A DNA stretch of 64,000 nt, from assembly GCA_000697055.1 (NCBI GenBank), contig JNDT01002306.1, positions 1 through 64,000 of the forward strand. Reading direction: 5' to 3'. Shown piece after piece: positions 1-11,570 of this stretch; the stretch's first letter is position 1; every line of letters starts with the position of its first letter. Below the pieces are notes generated by a model. That model made no database searches. It saw only the letters and a program-made list of their open reading frames with translations, and was not told the DNA's origin. The translations under genes were made by a program, and so were the position numbers. Source of the stretch: Saksenaea vasiformis B4078. Lineage: Eukaryota > Mucoromycota > Mucoromycetes > Mucorales > Saksenaeaceae.

Positions 1-154
1 GAGTAGAATATTACTCTTATTACAATAAATGTCGCTCATTTGCAAATAACTACATATTATGAAGTGCATTTGGTTTTTGAAATTAAATTACTATAATTAC
101 TTATTTTCTTTCGACATTGTACCATTGGTAATCAGTTCAATCTAGTAAACCGTA

Positions 155-298
155 CCGACTTTGTACTGTACTGACTTTATACTGTACTGACTTTGTACCA
201 TACCGATCTTCTACTGTACTGACCTTGTACCATGCTGACCTTATACTGTACTGACTTCTTACTGTACCGACTTTTTACCGTACTGACATTTGTACTGA
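155..298. repeat. 16-bp tandem repeat, about 9 copies
   Basis: Nine head-to-tail units of 16 bp with consensus ctgactttgtactgta run without gaps. Units differ from one another at 1-5 positions (for example ccgatcttctactgta). A shorter related run (actgtaccga / actgtactga) follows at about 333-365. No open frame depends on it. It lies in AT-rich gene-free DNA about 500 bp upstream of a tRNA gene. Confidence 0.85.
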
Positions 299-365
299 CT
301 TTGAGAAACCGTCAGTAATCGAGCTATTACTGTGAACTGTACCGAACTGTACTGAACTGTACCGT

Positions 366-798
366 TAGGAGCTCTAATCAGGATCATTATATTTATCCTA
401 GTTAATTGTATATTTTGTGTCTGTTGGTATCTCAGCAACAGATAGATAGGAATAAGACATGTCTAGAACCACGTTCTAATAAAGTAATTACCTTCAGTAC
501 CTTTTTGTCTTACTCAAGCATAGTGTTCTAATTACTGTGTAGTAATGTAACTATGTCAGATATGACAAATTTACTAAAATTATAATATTTAAAATCTAAA
601 TTTATTCATTTAAATTATAAACTAAATTTTTTTATATTTTTTTATTTTTATTGAAACTAAAAATAATAACTTTTTTTTATTATTAAATAATTATTTTAGT
701 AAAAAAAAACCTTCTATTCAACATGTACTTCATTTTTTAGTTAAATTGGCCATTTTTATGTTTACCTATATATCTTTCAGGTTGTAAAAGCAGCAAAA
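366..798. other. AT-rich gene-free stretch upstream of tRNA-Lys
   Basis: No credible coding frame is visible. An inverted repeat ctgttg...caacag at about 420-440 resembles a retrotransposon LTR edge, but no partner end was found. From about 560 to 720 the DNA is almost pure A/T. The same arrangement (direct repeat, then an A/T block, then a tRNA) occurs upstream of the tRNA-Val gene near 40.6 kb. Confidence 0.5.
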
Positions 799-870
799 GC
801 CTTGCTAGCTCAATGGCAGAGCGTGAGACTCTTAATCTCAAGGTTGGGGGTTCGACCCCCCCGTAGGGCT
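799..870 (+). tRNA. tRNA-Lys (anticodon CUU), intronless
   Basis: A complete cloverleaf can be folded by eye. The acceptor stem is GCCTTGC with GTAGGGC (two G-U pairs) and the discriminator base is T. The D arm is GCTC...GAGC. The anticodon stem is TGAGA/TCTCA with loop CTCTTAA, giving anticodon CTT. The T arm is GGGGG-TTCGACC-CCCCC. There is no intron. A TTTT at 875-878 directly downstream can serve as the RNA polymerase III terminator. Confidence 0.95.
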
Positions 871-874
871 TTCC

Positions 875-878
875 TTTT
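875..878 (+). terminator. Pol III terminator of tRNA-Lys
   Basis: A run of four T starts 5 nt after the tRNA discriminator base, which is the usual RNA polymerase III stop signal. Confidence 0.6.
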
Positions 879-879
879 G

Positions 880-2922
880 TGTCTTTTTCTTTATGTTACA
901 CAAACATTGGATTGTGTCGCATTCGCCACTGAGCGGAATTCGTTGAAGACAGATCCAGACGCCGAACCAAAACACGACAGCACCGACAACACTCACGCCA
1001 CATTATTTTTAGACATTACATCATAGACAGTGGCGCAACAACGCAGCGATCATCTTGTAGTTATTTTTATTATCTTTTAGTAGCTGATCCGATCCTCAAC
1101 AGTATAAATATCCCTTCGACTTAGACAAAATAAAGAAAAACTTATCCGTTCATATTTTATACTTTTACCTGCTTACCTTTGATCCCCAGTGGGTTTGACC
1201 AGAGTGCGTTACTGGAAGAAAACCCAGATCAAGGCCATTTACGAAAACGACAATTGTCGTGACCGTAGGACGGCCAGAAGGGATCGGCAAAGCCGCCCTT
1301 CATCAGGTCTTACTCTTCACTACGATCAACGATACTTTTTAGACAGACGGGACTAATGATTCACCAAGTCAAAAGACAAAGCTGTATTCAAAGGCGCTCT
1401 GCGCCTTTTTATAAAGGTCAATAGAGGCCGACGTCACAACGAACCAATCAGATACAAAACATAAAAACATGATACGACTAGGATACCCGACCTAGCTTTT
1501 GGCGTAGTAATAAATATTCATTTTACACGCTATTTCGCGTACCTTTCCATCTTATAAAACATACCTATCACGTATAGATAATCTATTTAATGTCACCGTC
1601 CGCTTTGTCTTAATTTTTTTCTTCTGTTCGGGCTAATCGCGTCTGCCATATGACACCTTGGTTTGTTCCTGAGATCAGCGTTCGGCGACATCTATTCAAG
1701 ATACTTTGTGTCTTGAAGAATCCTTATCTTTTGACACGCTGAAGCATCCAAAAAGACCAAAGTGTCATATTTGACATATCATTATCATTATACATATTTC
1801 ATCCACTAAGTCTAAACGATCTTTATTGAGTTTCTCATACCATCGGCACTTCATCCACAGATAAACCTGATCTATTCAGACATCTAACAAAGGATAACTA
1901 TAATCTAAAGATAATAGGATTCTGTCATGATCTTAAGGTACCCTCCGACATCTCCTATCTTTTGATTAGTGCGACAAGACAATTACGATGATTACGATCT
2001 TAGCATAGACACAGTGATTAGTCAGACGTCTCTGTCCCTGAACAATGGAATTGTTATTCAGACTCAGCTAGATGACAGCTCTCCGACTTGACATTAATAA
2101 TCATGGATCATCATCGATCCATGATGATTACTCAGAGCTTACGCGACCTCTGATTACTAAGATACTCAATAAGCATTTGAACAGTATAAATAATGCTGGT
2201 AGACATCTGTAATCATCATCTTTACTTCTGAATAAACCTCTACCAAGAGTCTCAAAGTATTTTCTTATTGTTTCCCCTCTTACTAATTCTTCACAAAGTC
2301 TCATTTTGTACTTCCAATTAAATGGTGATACGTTTTATCTTGATTTTCTTCTAAGAAAAGGCGGGCCACGTACTTGAACGTTAATCTTCCTATAATGCAC
2401 CAGGACCAGGACCGCCAGTAAACAGGTGAGGAGCTGGTCTCCACGAAAAAACGAGCGTAGCTTTCCGGTAAACCGTGATTGCTTTTTGAAGGCGCGTCCA
2501 TAAACTTTTTCTTTTCTCGATAGAGGACGAACGTTCATACAGGCATATCAACGTTTTTCTCCAAGAAGCCGTATGCATTTCCCCGAACTTAACACAAGGA
2601 ATGGAAAATCATAGCGATATTTATTCCTGTAAACGTGTACCTCATTTAGGCGTTTAATTCATCTTAATTCCTATCGATGGCCCTGATACAAGCAGACAAG
2701 AATTGACATGCCCAATCCTGCATCTGCTGCTTTTTTCATCCTAAATTATCCGTTCCAAGAACTCATTTCATCGCCGATACGCAAAAAAAAAAAACAATCA
2801 AGAGCAAGCACAATTGAACCTTGTTCCTCTTTTTTTTTTAAAAAAAAAACCTGTTTTTTCTTCTGGTAAGGGTAAAAAAGGAATAAAGTCCTTCTTCTAC
2901 TACTAGTTCAGAAGCCATCGAC
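880..2922. other. Gene-free region with LTR-like debris
   Basis: No gene could be supported. Two places look like promoter/poly(A) parts of decayed LTR elements: cagtataaatatccc with a downstream aataaag (about 1100-1135), and cagtataaataatgc followed by gaataaacc (about 2183-2240). A near-perfect inverted repeat, atcatggatc-atcatc-gatccatgat, lies at about 2100-2127. Short overlapping minus-strand frames at 2301-2578 show no recognisable domain. The stretch 2600-2922 is AT- and homopolymer-rich 3' flank of the next gene. Confidence 0.4.
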
Positions 2923-4599
2923 TTAGGCTTCAAGCTTTCTCTTCTTATTTCCGTTTTCAGAACTGGAAGCCATCAAGGCTTCGATCTCTTCGATTTCTTT
3001 GGGTACGGTTGTCAGGTTGATGTGACCATCTTCCGTAATGACAACGTTATCCTCAATACGGACACCACCCACAGATTTGTACTTATTCAGTGCATCTTGG
3101 TTGATGTACTTGCTGGTGGCTTCCGACTTGAGCAAGGGGGCGATCAAGAAGTCGCAAAAGTACACACCGGGTTCGATTGTAATGACATTTCCGGCGGCAA
3201 GGGTACGGCGCATTCGCAGGTTGCGGTAGCCGGGACGGTCAATTCGTTCGACGCCTTCGGGATAGCCTCCCACATCATGGACATCCAATCCAAGCATGTG
3301 TCCCACTAAGTCGCTAACCATCAACCCGAGCATGCATCTCTCTCTCCGTGCTCACTTACCTCCGTGAGGGAAAAAGGCGGCGACCACATCGTTTTCTAGT
3401 AGTTCCTTCTTATCACCGACCAGAATGCCGGCCTTGACAAGTCCTTCACAAGCAATTTCCATGGCCGTCTGGTGAATGGACTCGTAAGGAACGCCAGCCT
3501 TACATTGCGCAAGACATGCCTAAGGGAGAGCAAACAAAAGAACCTGAGTTTGCATGGTGATGTCTCTCTCTCTCTCTCTTTTTTTTTTCTTTTTCTTTTT
3601 TTTATTCTTCTTCTTACTTTCTGCATGTCGAGCACAATGGTGTAAATGACAGTGGCTTCCTCGGAGAACTTTCCACCGACAGGGAAGGTGCGGGTGATGT
3701 CTGAAGCATAACAGTTGTATTCTGCTCCAGCATCCACCAGAACAAGATCGGTAGCATTTTCGATGGGTGTGTTGTTCTTATTGTAATGCAACGTGGCTGC
3801 GTTCATGCCAACACCAACGATGGGGTAGTAAGATTGAAAAAAGGCGCCTTTGCGTGCAGATTCATACAAAAACAAGGCATGCAATTCGGATTCATTGACA
3901 CCAGGTCGCACAGTTTGCATCAACTTTACATATCAAGAATGGATTAATACGTTCTCCGACCCAAAAAATGAGAGGGGAGGGGGGGGAGTGTTTCTTTTAC
4001 CTTGCTATGTGCGTCTGAAGAGATGGTGTTGGCGTGGCGGATGAGTTCCACTTCCCAATCCGATTTGACGGTGCGTGCTTCACAAAAGGCAGTGTACAAG
4101 GCTTTGTTCTGCTCTTCTGTGGCCAATTTGACTTTGGTGAGGTCCAATGCCTTGGTGTTGACAATGGGCAAGGTATAGACCACGGTTGCCTTGGATAACT
4201 CAGCATTGAGTTGATCAGCGTAAATCACCTGGTGAACATCATACTTGGTTGCCAAGGTTTCCAAGGAGTCTGGCATACCCATCCACATCACGGCTTCAGG
4301 GTCGACGTTGGGAGCGACAAGCTGCACTTGTTTTGTGGCAACATCGATAATGACATGGAAATCAGGTTCGGAAACACCTGCGGAACAGAATGAACAACTT
4401 TTTTTTTCCTTCTTTGAAAGTCGAGACGCGTACCTGTAACGTAAAAGAAGTTGCTTTCTTGACGGAAAGGCAATTCGACATCGGTATTGTCTCTTTCCTG
4501 CATCACCTGTCCCTTGAGATAAATAACACCATCGGATACGCCGAAATGATGGAGGATTTTTTGAACGTTTTGGCGCGTTGGCAATTTTTGGATAACCAT
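2923..4599 (-). CDS. PEPD: Xaa-Pro dipeptidase (prolidase, M24B)
   Basis: The enzyme hydrolyses dipeptides with C-terminal proline, probably in the cytosol. Five exons on the minus strand (4434-4599, 4001-4377, 3618-3923, 3360-3519, 2923-3305) join in frame to 463 codons, normal for the family. The N-terminal aminopeptidase-P-like domain contains the ESNFFYVTG region. The C-terminal pita-bread domain keeps all five metal ligands in order: Asp in LVLVDAG, Asp in SDITRTFPV, His in [13 protein letters not shown], Glu in ITIEPGVYF and Glu in [10 protein letters not shown]. The HDVGGY signature of eukaryotic prolidase is present. Introns are 54-98 nt with GTAAG/GTACG donors. The tail ends in a lysine-rich KKRKLEA. 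A small plus-strand gene starts about 200 bp upstream, so the interval is probably a divergent promoter. Confidence 0.95.
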
Positions 4600-4797
4600 T
4601 GTAAGGAAAAAAAAAGGTACCGTGCGAAAAAAAAGGGAAGAAAAAAAATTTCTTTTTCGCCGAAAAAGTAAGGGTCCTTTTTTGGCAAAATATTTTGCCG
4701 TTTCGGTTCCACATCTGAAACAGCATGAAGTGTATAAAAAGGGAAATTCATTCTTATGGTTTGGGTTTCTTTACTTTCCTTTTTACCCCAGATATCC

Positions 4798-5022
4798 ATG
4801 CATTTCCCTCATTTTGGCCATAAAGACAAGTCCCCAAAACACAAGGACGAGAAGCATCCGGAGGGAGAAGAGAAGAAGGAATCGGACAAGGTTCCCAAAG
4901 GTTTTATGAATGATGCCATGCGTACAAGCGATCATCCAGACAAGCTCTATCAATTTGATGATCCTATGGCACGAAGACTAGGTCCCGTACCATCATCAGA
5001 CCCAACGAATACAGGTGCTTAA
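4798..5022 (+). CDS. small hydrophilic protein, unknown function
   Basis: Not recognised. The ATG at 4798 opens a 74-codon frame beginning MHFPHFGHKDKSPKHKDEK. The first half is Lys/Glu/His-rich and probably disordered. The second half (MNDAMRTSDHPDKLYQFDD followed by PMARRLGPVP) looks more conserved and may be a short motif. There are no membrane segments. An upstream in-frame ATG at 4756 would add a hydrophobic MVWVSLLSFLP stretch, but the sequence around 4785-4791 (ttaccccag) looks like a 3' splice site, so the downstream start is preferred. It lies head to head with prolidase and tail to tail with glutamine synthetase, only about 70 bp away. Confidence 0.5.
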   Translation: MHFPHFGHKDKSPKHKDEKHPEGEEKKESDKVPKGFMNDAMRTSDHPDKLYQFDDPMARRLGPVPSSDPTNTGA

Positions 5023-5090
5023 ATCATAGTGTATTTTTCTTTTTTTGATTAAAAGGATATATTATTATATATTATTATTATTATTTTTCT

Positions 5091-6428
5091 CTACTGAAAT
5101 GCTATGGTTGATTGTAGTCTGTTGTTATCAGGAGGAGGAGCGAGCGAGGATTCAACCATGATGGCGGTGACTTTGTAGGGATCGCAGTTAGAAGCTGGTC
5201 GTCTGTCTTCCATATAGCCTTTGCCTTGCATAGCAACATGACGCGGGACACGAATCGATGCTCCACGATTGCCAAATCCATAGGAAAAGACAGCAATGTG
5301 ACCTGTCTCGTGACGCCCCGTTAGCCTGAGGTCGTTATCATCCCCATAGACTGCCAAATGTTCGAAATGTCTTAAGCTCATCTTTTCGATCGCTTCGTCC
5401 ATTGCCTCCAGTCCTCCCTCTTTTCGCATGGCAGCTGTAGAATAATCTAAATTTTGTGTTTGTTAGGCAGAGGCGACCAACATGTTTTTTTTTTAACTTC
5501 AAACGTTACTTGTGTGACAACCGGCGCCGTTCCAATCACCTTCGACAGGTTTGGGGTGGAGGGAGATCCCAATACCAAATTCTTCGGCCACACGTTCAAG
5601 AATATAACGAGCTAACCAGAGTTCATCCCCAACCAAAACGCCTTCACATGGGCCCACCTGGAACTCAAATTGAGACGGCGCTGCCTCAACGTTGACGCCA
5701 GAGATGGCGAGCCCCGCGAAAAGACACGCCCGATAATGCGCCTCAATGATATCCCGGCCAAAAATCGTGCCAGCACCAATACCACAGTAATATTTTCCCT
5801 AAGACAAAAAAAAAAAAAAGAAAAAGAAAAAGAAAGGAACTTAGTTTTCTTTTCTTTCTTGCTTTCTTTCTTTCTTTCTTTACGTTTGTACCTGGGATTC
5901 GGGGTATCCGTGATGAGGCCATCCGTAAGGTCTACCTGTACTGCAGTCCATCACCATATATTCTTGCTCGATGCCAAACCAAGGCTCGGCCTCTGCATAC
6001 ATATCCATGACCTTTTTACAGGCATGGCGATGATTTGTAGCATGCGGTGTACCATCCTTGATTGAAAGATTTCAGTTGACAAAGTATAAAAAAGAAAAGA
6101 ACGATTGGATGATGATGACAAGTCAACGTACGGGATTATAGGTTTCACACAAGACAAGTTTATTATCTCCACCTCGAAAAGGATCTGCGTACAGGGCAAC
6201 TGGACGAAGAAGGATATCTGAATTATGGCCTTTTGCTTGCCCTGTTGAGGAGCCATCAAAATTCCACTCGGGGAGATCGTCGGGTCGAAGAGGGATTTGC
6301 GAGACGGTTTTCGTTTTAGATCGTAATTGGTTAAAACCATCTATCCAAATATATTCGACTTGAATAAAACCTCTTTGGTCGAGATTCAAGTATTTTGCTA
6401 ATGTATGTGATTGAGAAATAACAGCCAT
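5091..6428 (-). CDS. GLN1: glutamine synthetase (type II, eukaryotic)
   Basis: The enzyme condenses glutamate and ammonia to glutamine using ATP; it is the central step of nitrogen assimilation and cytosolic in fungi. Four exons (6132-6428, 5892-6056, 5510-5798, 5091-5446) join in frame to 368 codons, typical for GS-II. The beta-grasp signature [11 protein letters not shown] is in exon 1. The catalytic part carries EQEYMVMD, the glutamate-binding [11 protein letters not shown] spanning the third junction, the HETGHI region, and [10 protein letters not shown] with [12 protein letters not shown]. The start ([18 protein letters not shown]) aligns with fungal GS N-termini. Introns are 63-93 nt. 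RPB6 is transcribed divergently about 530 bp upstream. Confidence 0.97.
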
Positions 6429-6954
6429 TGTTCAAGAGAAGAAAAGAAATAAGTGTTGAAGGGTTTTCGATAAGAAGAGAGAGGAAACATGGTTATCAGG
6501 CTCCGCGTCCAAAGCATTTGATAAACCTCGTGCTACTATTTTTGGTTTATCTCGGATATTCGTCGTAGATAAGACCGATGATGATGATCATCATCTTCTC
6601 TCTTAGAATCTCCCCTTTTTCCCTCTCTTTCTCTCTCATATTTGCAAAGGACAAGAGAAGAAAAGAACAGTTCCATGGGCGTCTTTTTTTTCCATATATG
6701 TATATATATATATCTCAAACGGTGATGTGTATACGATGATGATAAAAAAGGAAAACGGTATCTATCATTTCTGGCAAACCAATCTTTGCATGGTTTGTGT
6801 GTAATCATTCCAGAAAGTTTTTTTTTTCTTCTGCTTGATTGGTGAATGCAGCCCAAGCCAATTGACGGCGGAGTTTACCATCATCACGTGTATTTGTTCT
6901 GCCGCGAAAACAAGAGAAATCATCAGAAAACGCTTTTGTTCTGTTGACTTGACC
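6429..6954. promoter_or_regulatory. intergenic region between divergent GLN1 and RPB6
   Basis: This 526-bp interval separates two divergent start codons and must hold both promoters. It contains short microsatellites (tatatatata at about 6700) and CT/GA-rich tracts but no convincing open frame. Several GATA cores (for example tgataag and cgataag) are present, as expected for a nitrogen-regulated gene, but GATA is too short to prove a site. Confidence 0.45.
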
Positions 6955-7538
6955 ATGTCGGATGTTGATGATTTTGAGGAATATGAATATGAGTATGCTT
7001 GAATGCATCTCAAACAACAAAAAGATATTAACAAATATATCCTGCGCATAGCTATGAAGATCAAGTCGACGAGGTAATAATAATAATAATATTCAAGCGC
7101 ATACGATGATTCGGGCGGGGCACAAAGTATTTATTCGAGAGTAGGCAGTAGATGAACCATTAGATCGGGAAGAGGAGGAGGAGGAGACTACCAATATACT
7201 CGATGAAGTGGTGAATGCAAGCTCGACAGATGCGCCTTCACCACGCGAAAACAAAGAGAAGGTGACAACGCCGTACATGACGAAATATGAAAAGGCAAGA
7301 GTAATAGGCACACGCGCTTTGCAGATAAGGTAAAACGCGTCATGGACCCTATGGCAAAGCTCATATAGCTTTGGTTAGTTTGGGGGCGCCTGTGATGGTT
7401 GAACTACAAGGGGAATCAGATCCACTTCTGATCGCAAAACGGGAATTGCGAGAAAAGAAGATTCCACTGATCGTGCGACGCACACTACCCGATGGTTCTT
7501 ACGAAGATTGGTGTGTTAAAGATTTGATTGTCGACTAA
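6955..7538 (+). CDS. RPO26: RNA polymerase I/II/III shared subunit RPABC2 (Rpb6)
   Basis: Rpb6 is a common subunit of all three nuclear RNA polymerases. Four exons (6955-6992, 7052-7073, 7145-7329, 7379-7538) join in frame to 134 codons; no single exon gives a long open frame, so the gene is easily missed. The N-terminus [13 protein letters not shown] is the acidic head typical of Rpb6. The core has [19 protein letters not shown], then across the last intron [18 protein letters not shown]. It ends [18 protein letters not shown] followed by CVKDLIVD. Introns are 59, 71 and 49 nt. Length fits the family (127-155 aa). Confidence 0.95.
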
Positions 7539-8766
7539 GCTACCTTTACCCGCCCCCCTCTCGCTCTCTCCACATACATATTCTGTCATCACATCCTCCA
7601 GCAAAAGGAAAGAAAAAAAAACACGTTCAACTGTTCAACAACCAAAGAAAAAAACAAAACATACTGCTCTTTTTATTTTTATTTTCCAGGGGTTCATAAG
7701 GAAGGATGAGGTAACTTGCCGAAATCCAAACTGCATACAAAGCACACTAGTCCATTTTTCTTCTTTTGTTTAAAAAGAAAAAAGAATAAAGAAGCTTCAG
7801 GTGTGGAAAGGGCGTGGAAAGCAAAAGAAACTGAGTTTGGGGAAGTGCTATTCTGTAAAACCCGATCTGGGTGTTCATTTGGTTTTACTGCAGGAAGCAA
7901 GTGAGAGAGTTTTGCGTTTTAGCGAGGCGCTGAGTAGCCGTTGAAAATCTACAATTGACCTTAGCGACCTCTTGTATTTCCTTCGCGTTGACGCCAAGAT
8001 ATTAGAATAAACATTACAATGAACACTTTCGTGATCTTGTTTTAGCTGACATAGCCTGAAGAAAAACACACCCTGAATTCTCTCTAGATTTGCGCATCAG
8101 GTCCATGTCGTATGACACGATAAGAGGTCTGTCTTCAGGGATAGTTCTCCTTTCTCGTTTCTCCATTCTGTAAGCCATTTATTGATTGCATCCCTGTACA
8201 GCACTGAATGCGACGTGTCCAAGTGTTCAAACGTGTCAACCGCTGTGCTGAATAAGGAGCTCCCATTGGATAGCAGGCGTATGCGTTCCCTTTATCATTG
8301 GTACACATTACCAATCGTGCTTCCTTTGTAGTTCATCCTCGACGAATGAGTCAAGGATACCATCAGTACAACACTTTAAACTTTGGCCATTTTTTTAAAA
8401 GAAAAGAAAAACATGGCATTGATGAATGCATGTTGTCTTTTAGCGATTGAGGTTATTATCGAACGGAAGCATTTTATTCTCGTACGTCCATTCGTATATA
8501 CAAAAGCATGAAAGGTTTAGACATTCCCATCTTGCTCATGGTGCTGATTTCTCCAAGTCATCCCGACATTGGATGAAGCAGGATCACGTCTAAACTGAAC
8601 ATATCAATGCGCGCGCGGGGAGGAATGTTCAAATGCGCCGAAGCACAGATTGATTCCCAGTCAGCACACAAACCAGTCCTATTCGGACAGCCGAAAATCA
8701 ATTGAACCCAAACGTTACCAAAGTTCCCGTAAATACAAAAAAGCATCGTCAGACCATCTGTACCTA
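7539..8766. other. intergenic, RPB6 3' flank and CYC8 5' flank
   Basis: I see no supported gene in this 1.2 kb. It is AT-rich with A- and T-runs near 7600-7790. The part from about 8550 is more GC-rich (gcgcgcgcgggg at about 8608) and is probably promoter and leader of the CYC8 homologue. The short frames that can be read here have no domain and no splice context. Confidence 0.5.
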
Positions 8767-10387
8767 ATGCATCCCGGTATAGCCATGACGAGCGCACCAT
8801 CACAACAATCAGGGACTGCCGTACAAAAATTAGCTATCTTGAATGAGCAAACATGGTTGTCCATGGGTAACAACTTTTTAAGAAACGGGTTGCCTCTCTT
8901 TTGCTGAAACTGACTCCTTTTCTTTAAAAGGTAATTTAGCAGAATTGATGGCTGACTATGAGAAAGCAACGTCCTGCTACGAATCGGCTCTGCGGCATAA
9001 TCCATACTCCGTTAGCGTACTATCAAAGATCGCGTCGCTTTTTCGGGGCCGCGAACAATTCGGACGGGTAGGTAAACTATGAACAGACGATGCATATATC
9101 TTTTCGTTTTCTTTCTTTCTTTCTTTGGTTGTTGTTGTATTGTTCGAATTTTGTTCCAAACCAGCAAGTATATATAGGCTGTCGATTATTTTAAACGAAT
9201 TCTGGCAATCCAAGAAAATCACGGCGAAACATGGGCTGCTTTGGGTCATTGTTACTTGATGATGGAAAGTTTGCAAGAAGCTTATCATGCCTATCAGCAA
9301 GCCCTGTACCATTTATCCAACCCAAAGGTAAAGGAAAAGAAAGCATAATGATTACATAAATACCGAGCAAAACGAACAGGATCCGAAACTTTGGTATGGT
9401 ATTGGTATTCTCTATGACCGTTATGGATCATTGGAACATGCGGAAGAAGCCTTTTCGGCTGTCATGAAGATGGATCCCAATTTCGAAAAAGCCAACGAAA
9501 TTTATTTCCGCTTGGGCATTATCTACAAACAGCAACAAAAATATGATCTCTCGCTCCAGGTTTGTGTGTTCATACGATGGGAATTGCGCTCGTTTTACTA
9601 ACCAGTGTAAGCTGCTACTAACTATTATGATGATGATACCAAACCCGATTAGTGTTTTCGTTATACACTTCATTTACCTCCACGACCATTAACGGAGTCC
9701 GATATCTGGTTCCAAATGGGCCATGTCTATGAACAACAAAAAGAGGTAACCGTCTATCCATAGATACGTGTTCATTCATTCATTCATTTGAAATTCTTGG
9801 TAGTATGATCTTGCCAAAGAAGCCTATGAGCGTGTCTTATCTGAGAATCCAGAACATGCCAAAGTGTTACAACAACTGGGATGGCTGTATCATCAACAGA
9901 CGACATCGTTCTGCAATCAACCACTTGCCATTGACTACCTCACACGCTCCTTGAAATCAGATAGCAACGATGCACAGTCGTGGTATCTGTTAGGCCGTTG
10001 TTACATGGCCGAACAGAACTACCACAAGGCTTACGAAGCATATCAACAAGCAGTGTATCGCGATGAACGGAACCCGACCTTCTGGTGCTCCATTGGTGTT
10101 CTTTATTACCAGATCAACCAAGTAAGCAAAATGCGAAGACTGGTTACGTTGAAACTCAATGTACTTTATCTAGTATCACGATGCACTCGATGCGTACAGT
10201 CGTACAATCCGCTTAAACCCTTACATTAGTGAAGTTTGGTACAATCTCGGTACATTGTACGAGTCTTGTAATAATCAAGTACAAGATGCTGTGGAGGCAT
10301 ATCAACGTGCAGCGGAATTGGATCCCGCTAATCCACATGTTAAACAACGGCTTGAGCTACTACGCAAATCCCAAGGCTCACAAAGGT

Positions 10388-10421
<34 letters not shown>

Positions 10422-10634
10422 GAGAAAGAAGAGAGTGTGTCTCATTGATGTGAATTAGCACGGCACCTACGCCTCGTGAGGTACAGAATCCAAGTCATTA
10501 TCAAAACGGAGGAGGAGGAGGAGGAGGAGCAGGAGGAGCAGGAGGAGCAGCGGCGCATCCTTTGAGTGGCGCCCCATACGCTCCCTCTGCACCTTCTGGT
10601 CCACCTTCCAGCTTTGCTGGCTACCAGACAACTG

Positions 10635-10665
<31 letters not shown>

Positions 10666-11430
10666 GACTTCGCATCAACGGCCAATGGATGAGAAAATGG
10701 TTCAAGTAAGTGCAGTTTTCTCAGCCTCGACTCATTGAAATGGTTTTACTCAGACACATGGCAGGAACGAACGGAGCTTCCAATGCTCCGAGAACGGTCT
10801 CCATCACGTCCACGACGAGGGCTTGACACGGAAGAGCAACGTCCATTGACGCCTTCTGAGCATCCGCACGCCAAATATCATGACGAAGCGAGACAAGCAA
10901 GTCGTTCACCATTGCCCTATGCTAGTAACAGATCTGGGCCAGCGGACCATGGAGCGCACGCTCTACCTACTCCGCGATTGCGCACACCTGGTCATGCTCG
11001 ACTTTATGAATCGCCTTCCTCATCACACACGCCACCTTCCCATCCCGTAGCCCCACTGGAAGATATCTATAGTAAAAAAGAAGATCATCCGATGAAGGAG
11101 GTTTCAAGACAAGAAGAGGTAGAAGAGAAGGTGGAGCTGCCGCCTATCAAAGCAGGATCTTCCCTTGGAATGGAATCCAACGAACAACGCCATGTTCGCC
11201 GTGCAGATGAGGAGGAGAAGGAGGAGTCATCTAACTTACAAAGAAAGCGAAGTCATTCTCCGGAGCCGTCTCACAAAGACGATCATAAAAAGACGAAAGC
11301 TGATACACAGGAGAAGGCGGAGGGGAAGGAAGAGGGACCGTCATCGTCTGGCAATGAAAAATTGCCGGACAAGCAGCAGGAGGAGGAGGAGCAGGAGCAT
11401 AACAGCAAATCAACCAAAAACGAGGAATGA
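8767..11430 (+). CDS. CYC8: TPR general transcriptional corepressor (CYC8/SSN6)
   Basis: Homologue of the TPR partner of Tup1 in the nuclear corepressor. Nine exons (8767-8866, 8931-9067, 9178-9327, 9380-9559, 9653-9745, 9804-10121, 10174-10385, 10459-10705, 10765-11430) sum to 2103 nt, 700 aa. About ten TPRs fill residues 25-395; diagnostic stretches are ETWAALGHCYLMMESLQEAY, WYGIGILYDRYGSLEHAEEA, NPTFWCSIGVLYYQIN and AYSRTIRLNPYISEVWYNLG. The C-terminal half is low complexity: Gly/Ala runs and a poly-Thr run in exon 8, then a Ser/Pro- and Lys/Glu-rich tail with KRSHSPEPSHKDDHKK resembling a nuclear signal. The last acceptor was chosen because only the CAG at 10762-10764 leads into the 666-nt open last exon. 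Start is the ATG at 8767; an in-frame ATG follows at 8785. Confidence 0.95.
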
Positions 11431-11570
11431 AAGAAACAATAAGAGTGGATGCTTTTTTTAACTATTCTTTTTATAAGATGTGTGTAACATCATGGTTCGG
11501 GTTTAAAAAAAAAAGAAACAGGAGATTTGGGGGGCGTTTGTGTTTGGATGCGTAAATCTATATTGAATTA

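Noticed and set aside
802..1026. 74-codon open frame
   Set aside because: It starts inside the tRNA-Lys gene at a TTG codon and has no domain; the tRNA explains the region.
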